Position numbers and translations under genes: made by a program | The notes under the pieces: generated by a model | Seen by the model: only the letters and a program-made list of their open reading frames with translations | Told to the model about the DNA's origin: nothing | The model's database searches: none | Virus record (IMG/VR): IMGVR_UViG_3300008448_000002 | Coordinates: 124,001 to 188,000 of that record | Length of the DNA stretch: 64,000 nt | Direction: 5' to 3' (one strand) | DNA from: a virus | Shown: positions 16,057 through 23,291 of the stretch, one piece after another | Position numbering within the stretch: position 1 is the stretch's first letter | Layout: every line of letters starts with the position of its first letter

Positions 16057-16892
16057 TGAAGTTTGACATTTTAAGTGACCCACATCTTGACATTTGGGAC
16101 ATAAGAGCTAATGAAAGTGCGTTTGACTTTCAAAAATATAAAAACAGTGACAGTGATGCTATCATTGTTGCTGGAGATATTTCAAATTATGAGAATTATT
16201 TAATTCCATTTTTTACTAAATGTCTTGAAAATTATAAGTTTGTTTATGTTGTTGATGGTAATCATGACCACTACATGAGAAACTACAAGAATAGTATAAA
16301 ATCATTTAAAAACATAGAAAAAATATTAAACAGAACATTTGCCGATAAAACGAATAAAAGATTTTTCTTCTTACATGGAGATACAGATTATTCTATACAT
16401 GGAAATCTGGCAATAATTGGTGTTAATGGCTGGTATGATTGGTCTGGTATGGAAAACTACGGTATATCAAAATCTGTTTGCCATAGTGCTTGGATGACAT
16501 ATAGTAATGATTCACGGCATATTGATTTTGATAATAAATATCCCGATACATTAGCGGCAGTTGATATGGAAAAACTAAAATCAACAATGAATAAAATCAA
16601 CAATATTGATAGTATAGAAAAAGTCATAGTTGTCACGCATACTGCTCCCTTACCTGAATTGTTGAGATTTATACCAGAAAATCCATTATGGAATAATCTA
16701 AGCGGGAGTTATACTAATTCTTTAATGAAAGATGTTATTAAAGAAGACATCAATAAAAAAATTAAGTATTGGGTGTACGGTCACACACATGAAAGAAAGA
16801 TGACCGATGTTGACTATATAACATACATAAATAATTCAAGAGGGTATCCCACTGAAATACCTAATTGGCAAATGATTCAAATAGAGGTTTAA
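16056..16892 (+). CDS. Calcineurin-like metallophosphoesterase
   Basis: A 278-residue protein with the full set of metal ligands of the calcineurin-like family: SDPHLD (D8, H10), AGDIS (D41), VDGNHDHY (N69, H70), VVTHTAP and VYGHTHE. Family members are phosphodiesterases or protein/nucleotide phosphatases; the substrate is not evident. GGAGAG sits before the ATG, which overlaps the previous stop. It is separate in sequence from the phosphoesterase domain of the kinase-phosphatase at 23292. It belongs to the nucleic-acid metabolism operon, which suggests a nucleotide or RNA end as substrate. Confidence 0.85.
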   Translation: MKFDILSDPHLDIWDIRANESAFDFQKYKNSDSDAIIVAGDISNYENYLIPFFTKCLENYKFVYVVDGNHDHYMRNYKNSIKSFKNIEKILNRTFADKTNKRFFFLHGDTDYSIHGNLAIIGVNGWYDWSGMENYGISKSVCHSAWMTYSNDSRHIDFDNKYPDTLAAVDMEKLKSTMNKINNIDSIEKVIVVTHTAPLPELLRFIPENPLWNNLSGSYTNSLMKDVIKEDINKKIKYWVYGHTHERKMTDVDYITYINNSRGYPTEIPNWQMIQIEV

Positions 16893-16894
16893 TA

Positions 16895-17152
16895 ATGATT
16901 AAAGTGTATAGCAAGGCAATATGTCCCTATTGCGACATGGCAAAACGATGGCTGGCAGGTAATAATTTAGAATATACCGAGATTAAACTAGATAATGATG
17001 AAGATAAGCTAGAGTTTTATAAAAAAACTGGTTGTAAATCAGTGCCACAGATATATCTCAATGATGTTCATATTGGTGGATATAATGAACTTATTAAGAG
17101 TGATTTAATTAAAAATCTACTATTGGGCGATTTATCTTCGGATGACTTCTAA
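16895..17152 (+). CDS. Glutaredoxin
   Basis: An 85-residue glutaredoxin starting at ATG 16895 (AGAGG 7 nt upstream; an earlier in-frame ATG lies inside the previous gene). Active site CPYC at residues 10-13, cis-proline element KSVPQIYLN and glutathione-binding GGYNEL are all present, so the fold is complete. Phage glutaredoxins reduce ribonucleotide reductase (T4 NrdC) and maintain nucleotide supply. No reductase gene is in this window. Confidence 0.92.
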   Translation: MIKVYSKAICPYCDMAKRWLAGNNLEYTEIKLDNDEDKLEFYKKTGCKSVPQIYLNDVHIGGYNELIKSDLIKNLLLGDLSSDDF

Positions 17153-17156
17153 AAAA

Positions 17157-17184
17157 CATAAATACTCTATTGGAGAGTATTTAT
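17157..17184 (+). promoter_or_regulatory. Late promoter match in an inverted repeat next to a start codon
   Basis: CATAAATA (17157-17164) predicts a start near 17170. It is part of perfect 10-bp arms ATAAATACTC (17158-17167) and GAGTATTTAT (17175-17184) with a 7-nt loop. The right arm abuts the ATG at 17185, and GGAGAG (17172-17177) spans the loop and right arm, so a transcript from upstream would fold the ribosome-binding site into a hairpin. Confidence 0.5.
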
Positions 17185-17487
17185 ATGAGTAGACCTAAAC
17201 CAATTATCATATTTTCAAATATTGATAAAGATAACAATACAGTACAACAGATTCTTAAAGGAGAAGGTGTATTTGCTGTATTTTATGATAATGAACCGAT
17301 TAATTTAAAAATAACAAATAGATTGGTAAACTATCCCACAAAGTATAAAAAAACAACTTTTACACACAGTGGACATGCTTTTAATTTAGCAGAAAAACTC
17401 AATAAAACATATAATACAGATAAGTTTACTGTTGTAAAAATGTCGGATGGCACTGTTATTAATGAAAACAAAAAACTTCCACTCTAA
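17185..17487 (+). CDS. Hypothetical protein, 100 residues
   Basis: Unrecognised small protein starting at ATG 17185, with GGAGAG 7 nt upstream. It begins MSRPKPIIIFSNIDKDNN and has a beta-alpha-beta look, with a central Thr/Lys-rich stretch and THSGHAFNLAEKLNKTYNTD. The CATAAATA site upstream suggests late expression even though neighbours are metabolic genes. The next gene overlaps its 3' end in another frame. Confidence 0.55.
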   Translation: MSRPKPIIIFSNIDKDNNTVQQILKGEGVFAVFYDNEPINLKITNRLVNYPTKYKKTTFTHSGHAFNLAEKLNKTYNTDKFTVVKMSDGTVINENKKLPL

Positions 17488-17884
17488 TTTACTTAATCAT
17501 TTAAGAAATACAAAAGTAGAAAACTTCGAGTTTTATGATAGAGAATACTATCAAAAGTTTGATGATAATAAGTTAAAAAGATTTATATTCGATAATTATC
17601 GAATTATGGATGATACAGAAAAAGGCTTAAGACTTTGTTACGCTGGGTTTGACATATTAAAAGAATATTATGACTATAGAGAGGTTACTCTTACGAATCC
17701 AAAGAAAGAAAACATCCTAACAAGTGGATTTTTACTAGAATTAGATAACATAATGAAAATGCCATACTTGATAAAAGGAAATACATTAGTTCTTTTTGAT
17801 TTACAAATGGCGTTTGAGGCAGGATTATTCATTGATTTTCTTTCATATGTTGATTCTTTCTTCAAAAAGAAAAAAACATATTGA
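17462..17884 (+). CDS. Hypothetical protein, about 140 residues
   Basis: Unrecognised protein that overlaps the end of the previous gene by 26 bp if started at ATG 17462; an in-frame ATG at 17447 would add 5 residues. It is rich in aromatic and charged residues (VENFEFYDREYYQKFDD, RLCYAGFDILKEYYDYREV), with a hydrophobic C-terminal region (LVLFDLQMAFEAGLFIDFLSYVDSFF) before a Lys tail. Not a clear membrane protein. Coupled translation with its upstream neighbour is likely. Confidence 0.55.
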   Translation: MKTKNFHSNLLNHLRNTKVENFEFYDREYYQKFDDNKLKRFIFDNYRIMDDTEKGLRLCYAGFDILKEYYDYREVTLTNPKKENILTSGFLLELDNIMKMPYLIKGNTLVLFDLQMAFEAGLFIDFLSYVDSFFKKKKTY

Positions 17885-17946
17885 CTAAAAAAGCAATTCT
17901 ATGTTTTACTGTGATTAATAAACAACAGTAACTCAAAGGACACAAA

Positions 17947-19191
17947 ATGGCTAAGGCTAGTAATAAAAAATCACAAAACACGGATATGATTATCACATTG
18001 AAACCAACAGAAATGGTTTCTGCTATTCTTCACATGATGAACGTAAATATTCAAGATGTACGAGCAGGAGAAAAACGAAAAGGTATTTTTATTTGGGGAC
18101 CTCCTGGTATTGCCAAGTCAGCAATTATTGCCAATATTGCCAAGACTACTGGATTAAGCGATAGTGGTGTATTGACAACTTATGCTACTGCTAATGATGT
18201 TCCTGTAAATGATAGATTTGAAATGATTGATATTCGTCTATCACAGTTAGAACCAACGGATTTAAGAGGTATTCCTGTTCCTGTAACTATTGATGGTAAA
18301 ACAAATGTTACATGGGCGATTCCTTCTTCTTATCCAACGGGAAATAAAAAAGCTATTCTTTTCTTTGATGAATTACCAAATGGTGCTCCTTCTGTACAAG
18401 CAGCATGTTATCAGATTGTACTAGATGGAAAATTGGGTGAATACACCTTACCAGATAATACAATTGTTATCGCGGCAGGAAACCGAGAAACTGACCGTGG
18501 TGCCAGTTTCAAAATGCCAACTCCTTTGATGAACCGCTTTGTACACTTGGAAATGGCTGTTGACTTTGAAGATTGGTGTGATTATGCGATTGATTATGGA
18601 TATAGACCAGAAATCATTGGATTTTTAACTACTTTTAAAGATAAACTATTTAACTTTGACCCAACCAGTGCCAGTCGCGGGTTTGCGACACCTCGTTCGT
18701 GGGAAGCCGTAAATAGTATTCTAAAAAATAATCCTTCAGTAACAGACAATGTTTTAAGAGCAATGGTGGCAGGATGTATTGGTACTGGGTATGCTTTTGA
18801 GTTTATGGAATATAAAAACATTGCTTCTAGATTACCAGACCCTAGTAAAATCATTACAGGTGAGATTACAGAATTAAAAGAAGGCATGGTTGATGACGTT
18901 AGTGTATTGTATACCCTTGTTGTTAGTTTATGCTATGAAATTAATGAATATCATAAAAAGTCTAAGTTAAACAATACGTTAGAAAAGTTTAAACGTGATT
19001 CAAACAACGTATTTGAGTTTTTCTTGCGAAGTGAAAACAAAGGCACTATACAACCAGAGTATATTATTCTATTCTTCAAAATGATATTGACAAAGTATGA
19101 TGTTAAAGACGTTGTTAATATGGATGATGATAGTAGTTTCAAGAAATTAATCAAGAAATACAGTAGTTCCATTAACGCAAGAAGAGCATAA
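17947..19191 (+). CDS. MoxR-type AAA+ ATPase
   Basis: A 414-residue AAA+ protein. Walker A GPPGIAKS is at residues 51-58, Walker B AILFFDE at 136-142, sensor-1 TIVIAAGNRETD near 180, and an arginine-finger region MNRFVHLEM follows. The layout is that of MoxR/RavA-like chaperone ATPases. The gene 9 bp downstream encodes a metallopeptidase-like/VWA protein, the usual partner of MoxR ATPases, so they probably work together in remodelling or maturing a protein complex. AAAGGA precedes the ATG. A TTACTGT/ACAGTAA hairpin lies in the 62-bp leader. Confidence 0.85.
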   Translation: MAKASNKKSQNTDMIITLKPTEMVSAILHMMNVNIQDVRAGEKRKGIFIWGPPGIAKSAIIANIAKTTGLSDSGVLTTYATANDVPVNDRFEMIDIRLSQLEPTDLRGIPVPVTIDGKTNVTWAIPSSYPTGNKKAILFFDELPNGAPSVQAACYQIVLDGKLGEYTLPDNTIVIAAGNRETDRGASFKMPTPLMNRFVHLEMAVDFEDWCDYAIDYGYRPEIIGFLTTFKDKLFNFDPTSASRGFATPRSWEAVNSILKNNPSVTDNVLRAMVAGCIGTGYAFEFMEYKNIASRLPDPSKIITGEITELKEGMVDDVSVLYTLVVSLCYEINEYHKKSKLNNTLEKFKRDSNNVFEFFLRSENKGTIQPEYIILFFKMILTKYDVKDVVNMDDDSSFKKLIKKYSSSINARRA

Positions 19192-19200
19192 GGAAAAGTA

Positions 19201-20409
19201 ATGCTTAAAGATGACCCAATTTATCAAAAAATAGTAGAGGCAAGAATTGCCCTCATAATGGAAAAACCATTCTTTGGGAATCTTGTTTTAAGACAAAAGA
19301 TTGTCGATGCCAGTAAATGGTGTGACACAATGGCAACTGACGGAGTTAATATCTATTATAATCGAGAGTTTGTAAAAGGTATGACATTCAAAGAGTTACA
19401 ATTTGTACTTTGTCATGAAGTTATCCATTGTGTTTTCGACCATTGTGATAGACGGGGTTCTAAAAATCCTAAAATCTGGAACATGGCTATCGACTATATC
19501 ACCAATTATATCTTGGTTGATTCTAAAATTGGTACTATGCCAAAAGTCGGCTTGTATGACGAAAAGTATACAGATGAATTAACAAGCAATGAAGTCTATG
19601 ATGATTTGCTTAGTAAAAGTGTTGAGATTAAAATACCTCTTGATATGCACCTAGACGGTATTACTAGTGATGAAAATGGTGAGGTCACTGTTACCGTAAT
19701 GGGTAATGGTGATGGACCACCAAAAATCACTAAAAAAGACATGGATACCATTAGGGATAAAATTAAGACATCTTTACTACAAGCATGTGCCTCTGCTCCT
19801 GACTCTGTTCCAAATGGTATTAAACGACTAATTGACGAGTTTTCTAATCCAAAGATGGATTGGAGAACAATGTTAGATTGTCATATTAAGTCTAGTATCA
19901 AGGAAGATTTTACTTTTAATGTTCCTAGTCGTAGAAGTTATGGTTCAGGTTGTATAATGCCAAGTCAAGTATACAATGAAACAATTGATATTGCGATTGC
20001 TATTGATACAAGTGGCAGTATCAGTGAAAAAATGTTGAAGGATTTTCTTGGTGAAGTCAAGGGAATTATGGATATGTATACTGATTTCAAAATATGGTTA
20101 TGGTGTTTTGATACAGACGTTCATAATCCCGTATTGTTTAATCAATATAATATCCATGATATTTTTTCATACGAGCTTAAAGGAGGGGGTGGAACAACAT
20201 TTGAGGTAAATTGGGATTTTATGAAGGATACTTCAAAGTTCGATTTAGAAGTTGATGAAATACTTCCAACGCGATTTATTAATTTCACGGACGGATATCC
20301 AGGAAATACTTGGGGAGACCCTGATTATGTTGATACACTATTTATTATTCATGGAAATGACAAAATAAAAGCACCTTTTGGAATGACGGCTTATTATGAT
20401 GATGAATAA
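19201..20409 (+). CDS. Metallopeptidase-like protein with C-terminal VWA domain (DUF2201-type)
   Basis: A 402-residue protein with two parts. The N-terminal part has HEVIH at residues 72-76 with a nearby H81 (VFDHCDRRG), a zincin-like metal site as in the DUF2201 family. The C-terminal part has the VWA metal-ion-dependent adhesion site DTSGS at 269-273 in IDIAIAIDTSGSISEKML, with later GGGGTTFE and NFTDGYPG elements. It follows the MoxR-type ATPase by 9 bp with AAGGAAAAG as ribosome-binding site. The pairing parallels RavA-ViaA-like modules. Whether the peptidase site is active is unknown. Confidence 0.82.
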   Translation: MLKDDPIYQKIVEARIALIMEKPFFGNLVLRQKIVDASKWCDTMATDGVNIYYNREFVKGMTFKELQFVLCHEVIHCVFDHCDRRGSKNPKIWNMAIDYITNYILVDSKIGTMPKVGLYDEKYTDELTSNEVYDDLLSKSVEIKIPLDMHLDGITSDENGEVTVTVMGNGDGPPKITKKDMDTIRDKIKTSLLQACASAPDSVPNGIKRLIDEFSNPKMDWRTMLDCHIKSSIKEDFTFNVPSRRSYGSGCIMPSQVYNETIDIAIAIDTSGSISEKMLKDFLGEVKGIMDMYTDFKIWLWCFDTDVHNPVLFNQYNIHDIFSYELKGGGGTTFEVNWDFMKDTSKFDLEVDEILPTRFINFTDGYPGNTWGDPDYVDTLFIIHGNDKIKAPFGMTAYYDDE

Positions 20410-20412
20410 CGC

Positions 20413-20440
20413 TTGACAGTACCCTTTAATATGATATGTT
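20413..20440 (+). promoter_or_regulatory. Sigma70-like promoter of the RNA-repair operon
   Basis: TTGACA (20413-20418), 16-nt spacer, TATGTT (20435-20440). The predicted start is near 20447. The same box pair occurs at 10692-10665 on the minus strand. Confidence 0.55.
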
Positions 20441-20463
20441 GAATGAAATAATTAAAGGGTACT
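20418..20463. promoter_or_regulatory. Perfect 13-bp inverted repeat over the promoter (candidate operator)
   Basis: AGTACCCTTTAAT (20418-20430) and ATTAAAGGGTACT (20451-20463) are perfect complements with 20 nt between. The left arm touches the -35 box, the right arm contains the AAAGG ribosome-binding site, and the -10 lies between the arms. It could be a repressor site or, in readthrough RNA, a hairpin masking the RNA ligase start. Confidence 0.6.
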
Positions 20464-20466
20464 ACT

Positions 20467-21684
20467 ATGTTTCCAACGCTACAATATGACGAAGTTATCG
20501 AACTTATCAAAGATAAAGAAGAGTTCACTATTAAGACAGATAGTGACTTAGGATATATCTGTCTTAATTACAACGTAAACTTCCGTGATACTTTTCCTGA
20601 ATATTTGCCTACTGATACCTCTGAAGATAGAAAAGTTAAATCTATCTTCAGAGAACTTCGGGGATTAATCTTTGATATTAATACTAAAGAGGTTATTCGT
20701 AGACCATGGCATAAGTTTTTCAACATTGGTGAAAGAGTAGAAACTTCTATTTCTACTGTTGACTGGTCACAAAAACATTATGTTTTATCTAAATTAGATG
20801 GGTCAATGATTTCCCCTTTCATCTCCAATGGTGTATTATATTGGGGTACAAAGATGGGGAAAACTGATTTATCTCACCAACCAGAACAATTCGTATCAGA
20901 TAAACCACATTATGTTGATTTTGTTACTACAATGATTAAAGGTGGTAAAACTCCGATTTTTGAATGGTGTTCAAGAAAACAACGTATTGTACTGGATTAT
21001 CCAGTAGATAAACTGTATCTCGTTGGTATTCGAGACATGAAATCAGGTAAATATTCATCATATGATGAATTAAAATCATTGGCATATCAATACTCTATTG
21101 ATTTAGTGGATTATTATTCGGATAGCATTTCCGATATTAATAATTTCATTAATCATACTAAAGATTTAGTTGATGAGGAAGGCTATGTTGTTGTATTTGA
21201 AAACGGCAATATGCTTAAAATCAAAGCAGATGACTATGTAAAGATTCATAAATGTCTTGATGGATTTAGGTATGAGAAAGATATTATCAAAATAATTGTT
21301 AATGATGATTTAGATGACGTATTACCTTATCTCAGAGATGATTTAAAGAATGATGTTATATTATATTCCGATAGGATTCTTCATAATATTAACACACTTT
21401 CTTTTGAAATATTTAACTATATCAATACTTTATTTCAAAAATATGGTGACAGCAAAGAAAACAGGCGATATGTGGCAGAAAACGCTCAACGAGATTATCC
21501 AAAAGATTCTGGTATAGTTTTCTCGTGTTATAAAGCCGATGTATCGTTGAATGAGGTCAGAGAACAGATTGTCTCAAAAATAGACAAAAATACTTCCTCA
21601 ATATCAAAAGTTGAAAACATTCGCCATATTATCAAAGAAAACTGGAATAATTATGGACTATCTGGATTGAGTTTCGACAATTAA
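20467..21684 (+). CDS. rnlA: RNA ligase, T4 Rnl1 family
   Basis: A 405-residue ATP-dependent RNA ligase. Nucleotidyl-lysine motif I is KLDGS (K109). FRELRGLIFD upstream is the usual N-terminal element, TPIFEW the motif IIIa region, EEGYVVVFENG (237-247) motif IV and LKIKADDYVKIHK (250-262) motif V. Slightly longer than T4 Rnl1 (374). The enzyme seals 5'-phosphate/3'-OH RNA ends; in T4 it repairs tRNA cut by the host anticodon nuclease PrrC. It heads an eight-gene run ending in a kinase-phosphatase, which would heal the ends first. Promoter and palindrome lie just upstream. Confidence 0.92.
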   Translation: MFPTLQYDEVIELIKDKEEFTIKTDSDLGYICLNYNVNFRDTFPEYLPTDTSEDRKVKSIFRELRGLIFDINTKEVIRRPWHKFFNIGERVETSISTVDWSQKHYVLSKLDGSMISPFISNGVLYWGTKMGKTDLSHQPEQFVSDKPHYVDFVTTMIKGGKTPIFEWCSRKQRIVLDYPVDKLYLVGIRDMKSGKYSSYDELKSLAYQYSIDLVDYYSDSISDINNFINHTKDLVDEEGYVVVFENGNMLKIKADDYVKIHKCLDGFRYEKDIIKIIVNDDLDDVLPYLRDDLKNDVILYSDRILHNINTLSFEIFNYINTLFQKYGDSKENRRYVAENAQRDYPKDSGIVFSCYKADVSLNEVREQIVSKIDKNTSSISKVENIRHIIKENWNNYGLSGLSFDN

Positions 21685-21686
21685 TT

Positions 21687-21878
21687 ATGATTTGTTACGC
21701 CGTTGATAATCAAAAATATAACTTTCTAAAGGAATATTGCCATCCAGAAAGTTCATTTTCTTTTTATGACGGGACAAGAACATCTATATACCCAGAAATA
21801 GACTATGTGATATTATTAAATAACGATAATAAAACATTAATAATTCAAGAGTTATATAGTGGACAAAGAGATAATTAA
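21687..21878 (+). CDS. Small hypothetical protein in the RNA-repair operon
   Basis: A 63-residue protein, 2 bp after the RNA ligase and 2 bp before the ATP-grasp gene. It is acidic/aromatic (YAVDNQKYNFLKEYCHPESS, DYVILLNNDNKTLIIQEL). No motif recognised. Tight spacing indicates it is translated from the operon mRNA. Confidence 0.5.
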   Translation: MICYAVDNQKYNFLKEYCHPESSFSFYDGTRTSIYPEIDYVILLNNDNKTLIIQELYSGQRDN

Positions 21879-21880
21879 TT

Positions 21881-22654
21881 ATGAATATCAAGTTTCTATT
21901 GAACCATGCCCTTTTTAGAGAACAAGGCATTGATACGGCAAAATCAATTCTTGTCTCCCTTGGTATACCATTTGAAGAGGTAACATTTTCTAATGTGGAT
22001 AAACTCGTCTTTAATGAGTTTACAACGGGATTTTTACCAATACAATCTATCAAAAGAATTAGAAAATATGAAAATTTCTTTTCATGGTTCTATTATAATG
22101 ATACGTTATATGACTTCTCAAACTATTCTTTTTATAGTAATCATATGCTTAATTCAAGTTATAATATTCTACCATTTGGTGAAATAAGAAAACGGTTTAA
22201 TAACAACGAAACCTTCTTCATTAAGTCAAACTCTGGTAATAAATTATTAACAGGACAGACTATTACTTGTAATAAAGAGTCATTTGATTTTATTGAAGAT
22301 ACTACTGGACTAAACAACACATCATTGATATGTTACTCTGCCGCCAAAAATATAAAAAATGAGTTTAGATTTTGGATTATAGACAGGGAAATTATAACAG
22401 TTAGTTCATATGATTTTAAAGAGTGTTTGAATAAACCTGTTGATAAAGTGATGGTTGATTTTGTTGATAAAATAATAAAAGAGGAAGATTTTCCATTTCA
22501 TAGAGCATTTACGATGGATATATGCTATAGTGATGATGGAATTAAGATTGTTGAATGTAATGCCTTATCGACTTCTGGCACATATCATTGTGACTTGGAA
22601 AAATTATTCTATCATACGAAAAAATTAGTTCTTAATGATGTATTAATGATTTGA
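21881..22654 (+). CDS. ATP-grasp domain protein (R2K-like)
   Basis: A 257-residue protein. The ATP-grasp pattern is in the second half: a nucleotide-binding Lys in FFIKSNSGNKL, EFRFWIIDREIIT in the middle, and the metal-binding end block RAFTMDICYSDDGIKIVECN, with E and N as Mg ligands. This is typical of the phage-associated R2K-type ATP-grasp families, proposed to make amide or peptide bonds on proteins or small molecules. Its position between RNA ligase and RNA kinase-phosphatase genes is notable, because a ligase of the carboxylate-amine type has no obvious place in RNA end repair. Confidence 0.7.
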   Translation: MNIKFLLNHALFREQGIDTAKSILVSLGIPFEEVTFSNVDKLVFNEFTTGFLPIQSIKRIRKYENFFSWFYYNDTLYDFSNYSFYSNHMLNSSYNILPFGEIRKRFNNNETFFIKSNSGNKLLTGQTITCNKESFDFIEDTTGLNNTSLICYSAAKNIKNEFRFWIIDREIITVSSYDFKECLNKPVDKVMVDFVDKIIKEEDFPFHRAFTMDICYSDDGIKIVECNALSTSGTYHCDLEKLFYHTKKLVLNDVLMI

Positions 22655-22660
22655 AAGATA

Positions 22661-22858
22661 ATGAAAACTATTAAAATATCAATTAAAACATATTATGATT
22701 GTTCGGATATGCTACTGGATGTTCATAGTTTTAGATTAAGAATCATTAGATATATCGGTAATCAATTTACTGAATTACAGATTAGTAGTTATGATGGTCT
22801 ACATAGAAAAAGATTTAATTTTCATAGAGTATATAGAGTAAATTATGAAGATAGTTAA
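22661..22858 (+). CDS. Small basic hypothetical protein
   Basis: A 65-residue beta-rich basic protein (KTIKISIKTYYDCSDMLLDV, LRIIRYIGNQFTELQISS, HRKRFNFHRVYRV). It resembles the next two gene products in size, composition and the opening pattern MxxxxIxI. Its end overlaps the following gene by 14 bp. Probably a member of a small-protein family of this phage. Confidence 0.5.
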   Translation: MKTIKISIKTYYDCSDMLLDVHSFRLRIIRYIGNQFTELQISSYDGLHRKRFNFHRVYRVNYEDS

Positions 22859-23036
22859 ATTACCTATTTCTACTCATAGGCGCATTAAAGATATTTCTAT
22901 TTCTACTATATCAGAAATGAGAGTGGTACAACGAGAAAGTTTTTATAATTACCCAAAAAGATTCGTCATTGAAATACATTATATAAACAAAAACCGATAT
23001 TCACCAGTTTATTATACATGTTTCATGGACTTATAA
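22845..23036 (+). CDS. Small basic hypothetical protein
   Basis: A 63-residue beta-rich protein (MKIVKLPISTHRRIKDISIS, then KRFVIEIHYINKNRYSPVYY). It starts inside the previous gene and ends 1 bp before the next. Like its neighbours it has alternating strands with a basic face. Function unknown. Confidence 0.5.
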   Translation: MKIVKLPISTHRRIKDISISTISEMRVVQRESFYNYPKRFVIEIHYINKNRYSPVYYTCFMDL

Positions 23037-23037
23037 T

Positions 23038-23289
23038 ATGATAACTGTAGAAATTAAACTTAATGATTATGAATATGTAAAAGATGCTGATTTATCAGAG
23101 GTTTATCAATTAAATCCTATATATTATATTGATGTTGTGATATTATTACAATATACACACAAAGTATTTGAGGTTATATGGAGAGGGGGCGATTATAGGT
23201 TTTGTTGTATTAACAGGTTTTCATCGCATTCAACAACTCCATCAGGCAGAAATACCTTGACATTATCCTATATTAAAGGTATCATCTAA
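23038..23289 (+). CDS. Small hypothetical protein
   Basis: An 83-residue protein (MITVEIKLNDYEYVKDADLS) with a Ser/Thr-rich C-terminus. The start pattern MITVEIKL.. and 'I+D.S.' block (here KDADLSEVYQLN) are shared loosely with the two preceding small proteins and with the protein at 26978-27316. It ends 2 bp before the kinase-phosphatase gene. Confidence 0.5.
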   Translation: MITVEIKLNDYEYVKDADLSEVYQLNPIYYIDVVILLQYTHKVFEVIWRGGDYRFCCINRFSSHSTTPSGRNTLTLSYIKGII

Positions 23290-23291
23290 GA

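Noticed and set aside
17447-17487. Possible programmed frameshift joining the genes at 17185 and 17462
   Set aside because: No slippery heptamer at the overlap and each frame has its own plausible start; simple overlap explains it.
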